This document shows, piece by piece, positions 47,235-58,888 of a DNA stretch of 64,000 nucleotides. Each line of letters begins with the position of its first letter. The first letter of the stretch is position 1. The notes under the pieces were generated by a model. That model had not been told where the DNA came from. It did not search any database and saw only the letters and a program-made list of their open reading frames with translations. A program made the translations under genes and the position numbers. Origin of the DNA: Thermothelomyces thermophilus ATCC 42464 (Eukaryota; Ascomycota; Sordariomycetes; Sordariales; Chaetomiaceae); contig NC_016472.1 in assembly GCF_000226095.1 (NCBI RefSeq), forward strand, positions 10,788,001 to 10,852,000, in the 5' to 3' direction.

Positions 47235-48046
47235 TCTGATTTAATTAGAATTGAGAATTTTTGCTCCTCCGGAATGATAGAAGTTTCGTATGCTGCTCTC
47301 CCCCTACGGTACGTCGGATATGAGTGTCGATAATGATATTGTTAACCCCTGTTGAAAGTTGTACCGTGACCCAAGTAAGCCCTAACGACTTATTATACCT
47401 CATTTGCGTTGATAATTGCAGACTCTGAGCTGTTGTAATAATTTCTAAGCCTCTTCCATTGTACCTTCCATCTTTTCGGCTTTCTACCCGGAACATCCAT
47501 CCCGATCTACACGGAATAGATACTGTCTCATCCGAGTGTAAAAAGGGTTGACCTGAAGGCTTGATGCCATAGCAAGCGAAAAGCAAAGGCAAAATTCTCT
47601 GAACTTTCTGTATCCTCACTATTAATATGTCTTGGCGGGTTCTCAACTTCCCTCTCTATCACTTATCAGACCAACATCCAGCTTATCAAAGACCAGGAGG
47701 TGCAGAATCACTAGCAACATGAGTTCGTTTTCTTCTTTCCGCTTTGATTTCATACTCGCCATATGATTCTGTTTCCCCCTGATAATAAAGGTATTTCTGA
47801 GAGCTACATAGTCAACAGCCCGTTCTACAATCAACTTCTAACTCTAATGAGCACAGGTACATTCTTTTGAAAAGACAAGCGCCTGACCTCAGCAGTAATA
47901 TATACGAAAGCATGTAGCATTGTTATGATCGGGCCTGGTAATAGGCTGACCCCATTGTGCTGTATTGTACAGCATGTAATACAACTTAATTATCGTCTGC
48001 CTTTAATTACACGTCACCCAATTTTTTCCCGGAGTTTATAGCCAAT
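47235..48046. other. Intergenic between convergent genes
   Basis: About 0.8 kb between the ends of the GH16 (plus) and aldolase (minus) genes. Minus-strand open frames of 133 and 63 codons here have no recognisable features. Confidence 0.45.
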
Positions 48047-49201
48047 TTACTTCTTGAGAGCAACGGCCTCCCTCGCCGCCAACAGCTGTGGCCCCATCTC
48101 ATACAACTTGAGCACGTCAGCCGCGTGGATCAGCAGGGCGTTGTCCTCGGCCATCTTGGCCAGATCCTGACCGCCGGTGAGGCAGAAACCGGCGCGGGGC
48201 TTGTTGTGCTTCTTGACGGTGCTGTTGAACTTCTCCACGGCTGCCTTCCACTCGGGCTCGTCGCCCTGGCCATAGTTGGCCGGCAGGTTCATGCTGATGC
48301 GGCAGTCGAGACTACCGAGCCACACCACGTCGATGTCCGGCACCTCGGTCAGGATGGCGTCCAGGTTGTTGATGCCCTCGAGCGTTTCGATCTGTATCAT
48401 GATGGCGGCCTGGTCGTTCCAGTTCTGCCATACGTCGCGCTTACCGTCGGCCGCCATGTCGGTGAGGCCGGGGACCAGGCGGAATGGGGGCGCCGACCGG
48501 GTGCCACGCTGCCGGGTGCCGAACTTGGCCGACGACACAACGTGCTTGGCCTGTTCCACCGTCTCGACCTGGGGAATCACGATGCTCGCGCCGGCGTCCA
48601 GGGCGAAGCCGATGGCGGCATGGTCGTGGCCGGGTACTCTGCAAAGAGGAGGGGAGAGGGATGGCCCGTTAGCAAAGCGGGGGCCCGGAGGAAAAAGAAA
48701 AGAAGAAGAAAAGGAAAATGATTTGAGACGACGGGGTGCTCGGTCCGATGGAAGGCTAAAGGGGTTTTCTGGCTTTGGATGGGATGGGTTGCCCTATTAC
48801 CTGACGAAAGGAATGGTGCGGCCGCCGCTCATGAACATGGTCTCGTGGACCATCTGACGATCAGTCCGTCAGTCATTGCTAGGTACTTTCGCATGCCACT
48901 CCCTCCCAAGCGACTCCGCGACGGCGGGAGTGAGGAAATCACCAACCGTAGTCATCGTCTCGACGTCACAGGACGTGTGTTCCCAATCGATCCACACCAC
49001 GTCGTAGCCCATCGGCGCCAGGTAGCGGGTGATGGGAATGGAGCTAAGGCCGGCGTAGTAACCGATCAGGGCGGGAATCTTTTTTTCGTGCGCGTCTCGG
49101 ATCGCCTGGCGAGCATTGTGCGGCTGGAAGAGAGAGGGCGCCATGTACGCCCTCATCCCTTCTTCGGGACCGGGAGCAATCGATTGAAACATGGAACCCA
49201 T
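48047..49201 (-). CDS. HpcH/HpaI-family aldolase (RhmA-like)
   Basis: Three exons: 49201-48947, 48853-48801 (53 nt) and 48638-48047; 299 aa, phases match. Class II pyruvate-type aldolase of the HpcH/HpaI/citrate-lyase-beta family: YDVVWIDWEHTSCD (substrate/metal loop near residues 70-83), R in FVRVPGHD, GASIVIPQVETVEQA, a metal-ligand Glu in IMIQIETLEGINNLD, and VVWLGSLDCRISM (usually GxxDL). These enzymes split 2-keto-3-deoxy acids to pyruvate and an aldehyde; fungal members are mostly uncharacterised. Start MGSMFQS was chosen because it aligns with the usual N-terminus; the frame stays open 15 codons further up to 49246. Confidence 0.85.
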
Positions 49202-51171
49202 GGTGGAAAGCTCGGTGGTAATTACTGTAACCCTTATCTGTAGCAACTGAGGGAAGAGCTTGCAGTTCTAAGACACTGGTCGAATAATTATGGACTGAGC
49301 TGCGGTGCTCTGACCTTGAAAAGCGTTGTTGTGAGCGCAAGAATGATTTGCCTGTCGGGTGGTTGTGAAGAAAGGTGAAAAGGTTCTTATATAGCATTTC
49401 AAGGCTTCCAGGTTGCCCAACTCTGACCTTGGGAACCCACTCCCGGCCGCCGCGACCCTTCCCTTGAAGGGTCTGTTCACCTGCTAGCTCCTTATGGCAG
49501 GAACTCCCGTGTACACGTCACGAAGTAAAGTAAGATCCGGCATCAGCCAAACATAATCAGTGAGGAGCTCCTTCCGGCCATTACTCTCGTTGCTCGGGCC
49601 TGTCGGGTCCAAGGAAGGAGTTAATTAGGGGTAAACCCCGACGATAGGAGCAATAGGAAGCGGCTATGTTCAGTTGCAATCTGTTACACGTGGATTATCC
49701 CCTATGCACTCGTACGCCTCAATGCAACCCTAAAGTCATTGGCAAGATCTGGTAAACGCCTGCTGACGGCGCGCTGGCTGTCATCCTTGCTCACACAAAT
49801 GAGACACTAATACCGGAGCACACGTGGAGGCGCGAGAGCGAAGTAGAGATTCCTTACTCCTGCCGAGGGCTGTTCCAGCTCGCAGCTGCGTGCTAGCAGG
49901 GAAGAACAGCGATGGGTAACGCCAAAGGAGGCGCGGAAGGGCACCACTGTACGGACGTATAAGGGACCTTATCTCCGGAAGCATTACGTTATTTGGTGCC
50001 AAGGGCAGGGTTCTGAGTAAGCACGCGTCCAAGTTGCAGTGGAGTCCAGAGTTGCGCTGAGCGCAGGGATGGCAGACGGAGCTTGTATGTAATCCATAAT
50101 GTATGATGTATGTACATACATACCTACAAGCATGGGTACGAATATGTTATCTCCGATTGTGCATATTGTGTACCTTACACAGTACGATTGTACATACATG
50201 TATGGATGTATATTCAACGTGTTGGTACCTTACAGCTATTAATTAATACTCACCCGAGGCCGGGCCTTCGCCTTGCTTGCCGAGCCTTCCGGTAGGCAGC
50301 GAGCTGACGTCTTTTGTCTTTAGTAATCCTACCCTGAGGAAGCGAGTGTATGTAGACCCTGGTCCATGGGTGGGCTTCCAGTTCAAAGTGCCGAGGGAGG
50401 TGGCCATCGTAGTGTACCAGTTTCTCGCCGTAGCACTGCCCCAAGCTCCTCGTACAGGAACACAGCAATGATCAGTATAATCCGACGACCACATGGAACG
50501 AAGGCCGACAGCGGGCCAGGATGTGGAAGTTCCTACGCGTTCTGATAGAAGATGGTGGTTCCAATATTGGAAAAAGGTTGTAGTATTGTAAATAGTTCAA
50601 AAGAGCGATGTCTCCTTCCCACGTTTGCTGGCCCTGTGGCTCTGTATAAGTAGAGGATAGGAACAAAGAACCCTCCGTTTGCCAGCCCGTTTGCCAGATC
50701 CACAGGGCTTATCTTACAAACGCGTCCGCAGACAAACGAACTGTATCACGTTCACTCCTCGGGTCTTACTCGTCTTACTCATCCCGGGACACGGGCTGGC
50801 AATGTTTGACACTGTGTAATATCATAGGGCTTAATATGGCTATTAGTGGAGTCTCGACCCCGCGATCAGGCGAGGGGAGATGGACGAGAAGGGTTCAATC
50901 TTGTATCTCTTACACTGCTATAACGAGCAAAGATCTTAGCTATTCAAGGGCATTACGGGGTCCCAGAGTCAGGGCTCGTTCCCCTTAGTTGTACCCGATT
51001 AACCACAGAGAGTAATTTTTGCCCAATTTCTACACGAACCGAAACTCTCCCTTCTCTTCCCCTGGGACGATAAGTTTTTGAGCAAAACACAACAGACGCA
51101 ATTGACTCCAGCCACCATGCAATGCCGAATGCCTCGTCATGAAACCAAATGATGAGATAATAATGAACGCA
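49202..51171. other. Intergenic, no supported gene
   Basis: About 2 kb upstream of the aldolase gene and downstream of the 51172 gene (which ends here). Contains TACATA/TGTA-rich microsatellite-like sequence at 50095-50215. Open frames are under 85 codons. Confidence 0.45.
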
Positions 51172-53026
51172 TCAGACCAAAACAGAAACAGCCTTCCCGC
51201 GATCCTCCTTATCCTTCTTCATCTTGAAGAGCTGCTTGATCATGTCCCGCTTCTTCTCCTTGGGCTTCCCGGCCACGCTGCTCGAGTCGTCGCGCTCGCC
51301 GTCTCCTTCCTCGATGGCCTTGAGGCCGCCGACCTTGGACGAGTGCTTTGACGATCGCGAGACGGTAGAGCCCTCGTGACCGCGGCTGCTGCGATGGCTG
51401 CGATGGCTCCTCTCGCTCGCCGCCTCGCTCTCTCCGCCGTCTCGGTCTGTCTTCTTGCCCGAGCTGCTCTTGCGATCCGAGACCTCGGACTTAGCGCGGC
51501 TCTCGCGATACCTGCGGCTCGCGCTGGTGCGGTGGCTGCGGTGCGACCTCCGCGACCGGTCGCTGCGGGCTCGGCTGACTTGCGAGACCGAGTCGCACGG
51601 CTCCACCTCGTCCAGTTCCTGGTTGAACTGCTCCTGGAGCGCGCGCTCGGCCTCCCGGCTCATCTGCTCGATATCGGCCGCGTCACCCTCAAACGGCACA
51701 ATTCCGCGCCGCCACGTCTCGATGCTGCTGAGCGCCTCGACGTCCTTCAGCACAAGGGCCTCGTCGTAGCCGGCGGCGCCCCCTCCGGGAGCGGGGAGCG
51801 GAGGGAGCGCCTTGTCGTGCGCCACGGTTGGGTCGTGAGCGGGCGCGGGCGCGGGCACCGGGCGCATCTCAAGGGGCGCCTCGAGCGTCTTGGAGGCGGC
51901 CGTGTTCTTGATGCTCTTCACAATCTTCCACCCGCCAAACATGACAACCGTGACGCCCATGGCGACGCCGGCGCCGATCAGGAACTGCGGGCTGGCGAGC
52001 AGGGCAAAGACCGCGGGGCTGCCGCCCTTGAGGAAGGCCAGGAAGGCGGGGCTCATCTTGCCGATCAGGGAGCTCAGCTCGGCGAGCGAGAGGGCCACGG
52101 CGGCGGCGGCATCCGGGTTACGCTGCAGGCTCTCGATCATAGCGGATGCCGATTTTTGGACGCAATGGGCCTCCTCAAGATATTCCTCGATGCGGTCCAT
52201 CAGGCTCAGGGCTTTGGCTTCCTGCGGATCTTCCACCGGCGGCAACCGGGCGTCATCGTCGTCGTGAACCGGATCGAGATCTACCCGGGACTCGAGGTCG
52301 GGCGGAATGTCGCCGTATGCGAGATTCATGTCGATAGATTTCTTCTTGGCGAGCGCTGGATCAGAGCGCCGGCGTAGGACGAGCTGTCGCGTCCTCCGCC
52401 GGCGCTCTGATCCAGCGCCGGTTTCCGACTCGGATGGTGGCGGGGCTCCCGTGGCGGGGGTCGGCCGCGAGAGCTCCATGTCACGCGGTGCCGTCTCGGT
52501 GGGTGGGCCTCGATAAATCTGGGACGGTGACGTCGCAGAGATTTCGGAATGGGCCTTGAGGTTGCCCTCGGTCAGGGCGAGCGGGCCCTCGGGGGAGCGG
52601 GGCTGGCGGGATCGCCGAGAATGGCGACTGTAGCGAGACGAGGCGTACGAGCGGGTGTCACCGTCGTCGTGCGACCTCCGCCGACTGAAGCTGTCACGGA
52701 TGGAACGGCGGTCGTACGCATAGTCGGCGTCGTCGGGGTGAGCGCCGCCGTGGTAGTGATAATCATCGTAGTACGGATCGCCGCGGGCCACATCAAATGT
52801 CTTGGCTCGCTGGATCCCCGCACGCTGGGCCTTGACGGCTTCCCGTCTGTCGCGGTAGGCCGCGTGTGCCTCCTTGAAGATACCTACAAGCTGCTTGCCC
52901 TGAGAGGTGTCAGTGTCGTCCAAGTATGACCGCCCTGTCCCCGAAGCGAGGATTAAAGGGGTCACATACTGTGCTGATAACCTTCCCCGAGTTGTTGATG
53001 ATGGTGATAATCTCCGTGGCTGGCAT
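51172..53026 (-). CDS. Arg/Ser-rich protein with one membrane segment, unknown function
   Basis: Two exons, 53026-52970 and 52899-51172, intron 52969-52900 (GTATGT...TCTCAG), 594 aa. Short N-terminal exon MPATEIITIINNSGKVIST followed by GKQLVGIFKEAHAAYRDRRE, an arrangement I associate with an uncharacterised Pezizomycotina family. Middle is low-complexity Asp/Tyr/Arg/Ser; a helical region (EEYLEEAHCVQKSASAMIES) precedes a hydrophobic span (FLIGAGVAMGVTVVMFGGW, likely membrane). The C-terminal third is Ser/Arg/His-rich and charged. A 66-nt inverted repeat lies in the coding sequence (52353-52418). Without the intron the ATG is out of frame with the main reading frame, which supports splicing. 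Confidence 0.8.
52353..52418. repeat. Inverted repeat inside coding sequence
   Basis: 22-bp arms 52353-52374 and 52397-52418 are perfect reverse complements; inside, AGGACG (52376-52381) pairs with CGTCCT (52390-52395), leaving an 8-nt loop. It encodes an Arg-rich stretch (SERRRRTRQLVLRRRSD). Confidence 0.9.
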
Positions 53027-54450
53027 TGTGGCGGTCGAAAAAAAAACGAGGAACGAGTGTGGTTCGAGTTCAATGTCGGGCTATCAAGCCAAGCGTTGCG
53101 GGCTTTCCATGCCGCGGGGAGGGGAGAGAGGTCTTCTCGGATTCTTGCTCTGCTCAGTTCGGCAGAGGCTTCCTCTCTGATCCGTCCAGTTGTCTGTCCG
53201 TTACTAAGGCCGGCTTTCTCAGGAATGGCTTTGAAACGGCCGATGAATTGGAGAGCTTAAAGAGATTGTGAGAATGCGTCGAGATGGGGGCCGGTGCCGT
53301 GCAACATGGCGCCGGCCTACCCGGCGGGCGCTCATCGGGCTAAAAATGGCGGCCAGATCGAGAATTGTTTCAGGCGTTTCTCGATGCCATGCTGGCAAGC
53401 AAACGCAGTCGCATGCAGGGCGGCCGGCATGATTGGACGGTCCAGCATCGGGCATGAAGCAGCAGGAACCCCACCACGTCGCTGCATGCTGGGAAAGGTT
53501 CCGAGCGGCGGCGCGCTGTCAAAGGAGGCAGCCCTTCCTGCTCACCGCATCGCGCCCCGGTCACTGGTCGCGCGGGGCGTTAATGCGGGGCACGGCTGCC
53601 GCTCCGAGAGCTGCAATAGGGCGGTGACCTTAGTCTCGTGTAGTCGATGAGGTCGCCAGCCGCCGAGCACGGGACTTCGGCCGTCAGGTGGCTGGGATGA
53701 GCGGCATAGCAGTGATGAGTTGGCGCTGTCCCAAACGGGGGCATCGAACGGTTCCAATTGTTCCGTTGTCTTCTCCGGAGAGGAAGGGTCTCGTCAGTCC
53801 AGTTCAAGGAAAAGACGTGTGGAGCACCTGCCAGTTCATCAGCATTAGCGAGCCCCACCTTAAGAGTTCCGCTGCGACATCCAGCCAGTTCTCGCAGGTG
53901 TCAGGCAGCATTCACCAGCTGGAACAATCTGTGCCTTTGCGGTGATGAAGGAAGGAGCAGGGAATCATGTGGGCAACCGCTCACCACGATCCCAAAAATC
54001 GCCCCATTTCAGCACGGGAACCTCTTCGGATTACCTAATGATTCGTGGCCCTTTAGCGGCTTCTACCATATCTTGAACTGTCGGTTGGGATGTCAGGACC
54101 GGAAACCGCCATTCCTTGGAGGGAAAAAGGGGTCGAGCTCGAACTGGAATCATGAATCAGATCTTTTTAGGTAGACATACTGCGTTGGACGCCACCGCTC
54201 CTGCCCGATGCTGCTATCTTCATCGAAGCAAAGACTAATAAACAAGGAAGAAAAAAAGAAGGGTATCCAGCTAAGCACACTCAATCCATCCTCCATCTGT
54301 GACCATTCCAAGTTGAACTATCCAACCAGCCCAAAAAATAGAAATAAAAATGAAAAAATAAAAATAAAATAAAAGACGACACTTGTCGACGCCGAGCCAT
54401 ATGCCAACCTCCAGCTGCGATGCTACAGGCGCTAAACAACACACACCGGG
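53027..54450. other. Intergenic, no supported gene
   Basis: About 1.4 kb between two minus-strand genes: promoter of the 51172 gene on the left, 3' side of the modin-like gene on the right. A 138-codon plus-strand frame (53758-54174) has no recognisable domain. An A-rich AAATAAAA stretch at 54330-54375 may hold polyadenylation signals of the modin-like gene. Confidence 0.45.
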
Positions 54451-56658
54451 CTAAGCAATATAAACCGGCAGACGGCTGCCGAGAAGTTCGCTCTTAGGGA
54501 ACTCCTGCACGTCCTTCTTGTCGAAATCGTGTAGCAGCAGCCAGCACAGCATGCGCAGCACCAGGGTGCACCAGATCGCCGCGGCCTTCGACTCCATGAG
54601 GGGGATGTTATTCCCGTCGTCTGAATTAGGACCGGGGCCACTCGAAACTTGGATCGTGACCTGAAGTTTATCCCTCTGCTGGCCGCTCTCTTGCTTCTGT
54701 AAACGGGGCACCGGAGGAGTCGTGGGGCCGGGGGGCGGCGACGACGCGGGGGTGGTGGTTGTGGGCCTGGCGGACGGCGCTGAAGCTGTGCACCCCTTCG
54801 CGCCGCTATCGCTGTCGATGTCCTTGACCGAGGGCTCCCGGGAATGCATCGAGGGGGCGTATTGCGTGGTCTGCCGACGGCGGCAGTACCACTTGACGGC
54901 CTCGGTCTTGACATGGCGGAGCACCTTGAAGAAGTAGAGTTCCATGAAGGCCTCCTGGCGCTGCTCGGGGTTGGCGGCTGTGAGCTCGTCGAAGTGCTCG
55001 GCCCTCCGCTTGTCGCCGCCGCCGCCGTTGACGCTCCTGATGTCGTGACCGCTCTCGGCGGTGCTCTTTTCGTTGATCAGGCGCATTACTTCCTGAAAGT
55101 GCTCGCGGAGGACCATGCGGACGAGGTCTCGGTCGCACTTCTTGAGAAAGTCATCGCACTGGTCGAGAACCTCGTGCAGCTTGCTGAGCAGGGGCAGCGA
55201 ATTACCCGGCGTCTTGGACTTCATGTCCTCGCTCAGGGCGTCGACCAGCTCCTTGGCGACTGTCTCCAGTTTCTGGATCTGCGCGTTGGGGGGGAGGTCT
55301 AGGGCGTCCGTATCCGAGATCCTGTTACGGTATTCCTTGACCAGGCGGCGTAGGTTGAAGAACTTCTTGTCCCAGCGATACGGCGTCGGGTTCGGCAGCA
55401 TGCGAAAGCCGCTGTCGCGGATGTGCAGCGTCTTGCCGAGCATGCCCAAGAGCTCAAAGGGGACTGGTACTGTCGTGTCAGAAACAGCAAAAGCAAATAT
55501 ATATATTAAAAAAAGGTTAGGACACCAAAAGGGGGGGGGGGGGAAGCGCATGTGCTTTTTTTTTCTCTTCTTAACAAAGGGGCCAGGGTGAGGCATACCT
55601 GGGAATAAATGACGATGCTTGGCTTCTCTCGACCGGAAATAGTTGGCCGTGTCGGTGTTGCACTGGATCTGGACCATGGTCTCGGCGATCTCGTCCATGC
55701 TGCCGAGCTGCAGAAAGCCCATGTCGTTTGTGTCCTCGTTGGGGAATTCGATCCTGCGGGGGTCCTTGCTCTCGCGGAAGAGGGTGGAGACGAAGCCGCA
55801 GCAGAGCTCCTTGACCTCGTCGACGGGGATCACCCTGTTCTCGCGGAACTTGCTCTTGCCCGTGACCTGGAGGGTGAACATGACGCCGAGATCGGGAACG
55901 TTGACGCCGGTCAGGAGGTAGCCGTTGCCCTCGGCGCGGTAGCGGTCCCGAGAGCGGTCAAACTCCTTCCAGTATATCCCCATCATGGCGGCGATCTCGA
56001 GCAGGTGGCATATGGTGGTGGTGGCGTAGGGCTTCTTGACGCCGGCCGGCATGGTGTCCCAACTTCGCTCCTTGGGCTGCAGGGCGACGGCCAGGGTGTG
56101 CTGCTGGAAGGTGACGGGAGACGGCCTGTACGGCCAGTTCAGCTTGTAGTGCTCCTTCTGCCACTCGGCGCTCTCATTTTCCATAGTCTGCAGGTGCGAG
56201 AGCAGGACGACCCACGAGGCCCGTTCGTTGTCGGCCGTATGCACCCTGCTCTCCTGTGACCGGCGTTGCCTCTCTTCGTCGTTGGCCAGCATTGCACGCG
56301 TCTTCACCAGGCTCTCCTTCGTGCCGTCCACAAAGCATATCGGCTGGCCCATGATGGGCCCTCGCAGGTTATTGGTCGGGCAAACGAAGATGACGGGGGT
56401 CTGGAAGCGGACCTCGAAGCGCAGCTCTGTCGGTCGGAACTTGCGCTTTTTGGACTCGTGCCACTTGCCCATGACGTTCTCGCCGCAGTTTGCGTACCCG
56501 GCGGCCGAGGCGATGTATTGCTGGAGAACCTGTGCGGCGGTGCCCAGGAGAGCCACGAGCGAGATGACGAGGGCGGCCCAGTTGACAACGCTGTCGTCGT
56601 CGTCGCCGCCGCCGCAGCCGCAGCCGCCGCCATTTTGGGCGCTGTTGCTGTTGCTCAT
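54451..56658 (-). CDS. Modin-like protein
   Basis: Two exons, 56658-55599 and 55469-54451, with a 129-nt intron (55598-55470, GTATGC...CGACAG); spliced 692 aa. N-terminus Gly/Cys/Asp-rich, then a membrane segment (NWAALVISLVALLGTAAQVLQQY), then ASAAGYANCGENVMGKWH...RPTELRFEVRFQTPVIFV, the opening of the fungal modin family. The C-terminal part has helical regions (DQCDDFLKKCDRDLVRMVLREHF), a Pro/Thr linker and a final hydrophobic helix (AAAIWCTLVLRMLCWLLLH). Function of modin proteins is not established. Start at the ATG before SNSNSAQ was preferred; the frame is open to an ATG at 56757 (33 more residues). The intron is a multiple of 3 and has no in-frame stop, so retention would insert 43 residues. 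Confidence 0.8.
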   Translation of the reverse strand: MSNSNSAQNGGGCGCGGGDDDDSVVNWAALVISLVALLGTAAQVLQQYIASAAGYANCGENVMGKWHESKKRKFRPTELRFEVRFQTPVIFVCPTNNLRGPIMGQPICFVDGTKESLVKTRAMLANDEERQRRSQESRVHTADNERASWVVLLSHLQTMENESAEWQKEHYKLNWPYRPSPVTFQQHTLAVALQPKERSWDTMPAGVKKPYATTTICHLLEIAAMMGIYWKEFDRSRDRYRAEGNGYLLTGVNVPDLGVMFTLQVTGKSKFRENRVIPVDEVKELCCGFVSTLFRESKDPRRIEFPNEDTNDMGFLQLGSMDEIAETMVQIQCNTDTANYFRSREAKHRHLFPGMPHPGPFVKKRKKKHMRFPPPPFWCPNLFLIYIFAFAVSDTTVPVPFELLGMLGKTLHIRDSGFRMLPNPTPYRWDKKFFNLRRLVKEYRNRISDTDALDLPPNAQIQKLETVAKELVDALSEDMKSKTPGNSLPLLSKLHEVLDQCDDFLKKCDRDLVRMVLREHFQEVMRLINEKSTAESGHDIRSVNGGGGDKRRAEHFDELTAANPEQRQEAFMELYFFKVLRHVKTEAVKWYCRRRQTTQYAPSMHSREPSVKDIDSDSGAKGCTASAPSARPTTTTPASSPPPGPTTPPVPRLQKQESGQQRDKLQVTIQVSSGPGPNSDDGNNIPLMESKAAAIWCTLVLRMLCWLLLHDFDKKDVQEFPKSELLGSRLPVYIA

Positions 56659-57712
56659 GCCGGCTCTGGTTGCGAGATGGCTGTAGCTCGGGTTCTTCGA
56701 GGGGGGGATGGCTGTGGTAAAGGGAGTGGCCAAGTCAGGGTGGTCGAGGGCGCCCACAAGGCTCTCTGCGCAGGCGGCGACGTCGAATATCGTCGAGACC
56801 GGGGCGGATTATTCGGTTTGGGCACGTCGGAACACTTGGACGCCGGCTCGACCTTGCGTGAACAGACTTTCCATTGAATATGAGAGAGAATATGAATTTC
56901 AGCTGTGGACGCGCCGCTCTGGCCGATCTGGCCATTCTGGCCGGCCCAACCGCGCCTCTGGCTCGCCGTCCTCGGGCATTGCGACTCGCAGAAACTGGAT
57001 ACCCCGGGGTTGCAGGAGCTAGGCACAAGGCCACCAATGGCACAGCGTGGTGGTACGGTTAGTTGGGAGCTTGACGCGCCAGCCCGACCAGGGTTTCGCA
57101 CACTGCAGTCGATCGGCTTGGTCCGTAGTTCAGCTTGGCGGGGCATAATTAGTTCGGCTGAGCGGGGCAAGCCACCGGGGGATCATTCCCGAAACAAATC
57201 CAAAAAAGCCCAACAGCTGCAGAGCAGACATCCATGAGGCATCCAAACCCGCACTCCCGAGTTGCAACATTAACGAGAGGTTGATGGACGGCATCGGCTC
57301 GCTTGGGCTCATTAATGTGTGGGGTGTGGGATTGTTGATTACTGCCCCAAGTGGGAGCCTTGTGTCGCTGCAGGGAAGGGCCTGATTTTGAGGCGTCGTA
57401 CCTGATTGTGCGGGGCTTTCCCATTTCTGCTTCCTGCAAAAAGGTCCCTTGAGCGATGGTTATTAACGAAGGGTAACCATGACGTCACACCATCACTGAA
57501 GAGCAATAGCAAGATCGAATGATGATATCGGAGGTTTACAACAGGGCACAATGACTTCCCCAGTGATTTATTTCCAGTGAAGGTACAGTGCTGTACATAA
57601 CTACATACAGATACCTGCCTGAAATTCTACACAGTCCAGTCTCTCGCTCCAAAAGAAACCTCATCCGGCGCAAGCAGAACCTGATTGGTTCTCTAAAGCA
57701 ACGAGCGACACG
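56659..57712. other. Divergent promoter region
   Basis: About 1 kb between the minus-strand modin-like gene and the plus-strand OBAP gene; probably holds both promoters. Overlapping short open frames on both strands show no domain. Confidence 0.45.
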
Positions 57713-58607
57713 ATGGCTTCCGCTACGCACACAAAGGACCGCGATGCTGAGCCCAGAGTCGAGGGTGAGCAGCGCAGCACAAAGAGCACCGTCCTCGAGA
57801 CGGGCGCTGCCATGACGCAGGCAAGACTTCCCCTTCTCTTTTCCCTTGAACCCTGCCTTTTCTTTTCATTGGCTTCCCGCCGACAGCGGATAACGACAGA
57901 ACTGACAAGCCCCAACCCCCAACCCCCAACCCGAAAACGAACAGGACTTCTCGCCCCTGCAGAACGTGTGCGCGCACCTCAACGCCTTCCACGTCTACGC
58001 GTCCGACCCCAGGCGCTTCGTCGAGACGAACCACTACTGCGGCCACCTGACCGAGGACGTGTGGCAGTGCCTGCTGTACGACAGTCCCTCGCCGGGGGCG
58101 CGCCTGATTGGCGTCGAGTACATGATCAGGCCGCACCTGTACGAGAGCCTGCCGCAGGAGGAGCGCCGCCTCTGGCACAGCCACGTCTTCGAGGTCAAGT
58201 CGGGCATGCTGGTCATGCCCCGGCCCTCCTCCGCTCTGGTGCCCCAGGCGCTCTGGGAGAAGGCCGAGACGGCCGAGATGGGGGAGGTCGTGCAGCTGTA
58301 CGGCAAGGTCTACCACCTCTGGCAGGTCGACCGTGGTGACAAGCTGCCGCTGGGCGAGCCGCAGCTCATGACGAGCCTTAGCGCCGCCGACCAGCTGCCC
58401 GGCCTGGAAGCTGTCCTGGACGAGCGGGATAAGCGGTTCCCGGGATGCGACTGGCGGAGGAAACGGGAGATTAGGAAGGACATCAAAGAGCCACAGATAC
58501 ATCCCGGTGAGTGCTCGTGTAGATTACGTCTGTGGATTAGAAGCACCCCGCTTACAGAGTATTATGTACATACAGACGCCGACTATACGTGGAAGAAGAA
58601 GGCATGA
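57713..58607 (+). CDS. OBAP-like protein (DUF1264)
   Basis: Three exons, 57713-57820, 57945-58506, 58576-58607; 233 aa. Exon 1 encodes a variable N-terminus; exon 2 carries the whole family signature: [68 protein letters not shown], and [24 protein letters not shown]; exon 3 finishes [12 protein letters not shown]. These motifs identify the oil-body-associated protein 1 family; its molecular role in fungi is not known. The first intron has a GC donor (CAG|GCAAGA) and acceptor ACAG, with CTGAC at 57902-57906; no GT donor would keep the frame. Convergent with the siderophore synthetase, 281 bp apart. Confidence 0.9.
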
Positions 58608-58888
58608 AGGGCCAAGGGAATCGGAATGGTTTTGGGGCAGAGGGTGCCGTCATGGGCCGGAATTCACATGCAAATCTTGTATCTCTTTTTCGATGCCTAT
58701 CTATCTCTCCACCGAGAACCTGTAGCCGGGTTTGGGCGCCCTTATAGCCTACCATCCTGGCCGTGGTTCCCTAATTCATCCTCTCTCTCTATCTCTCTCT
58801 CTCTCCCGAACCGCCCCCCCTCCCCAAGCGGTGTTGGCAAAGCTCGACTACCTGAAACAAGAACGTCCTTTGAGCGAAGACGGACTGA
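58608..58888. other. Short intergenic between convergent genes
   Basis: Contains a CT microsatellite (58785-58805). Nothing else seen. Confidence 0.5.

Noticed and set aside
46167-47239. Long open frames on the other strand and in another frame of the GH16 gene (286 and 312 codons)
   Set aside because: They are shadows of a GC-rich gene, consist of Arg/Ala/Gly-rich sequence without domains, and the GH16 frame has signal peptide and catalytic motif.
53758-54174. 138-codon plus-strand frame upstream of the modin-like gene 3' end
   Set aside because: No motif, no signal or coiled coil, and no intron or start context to support it.
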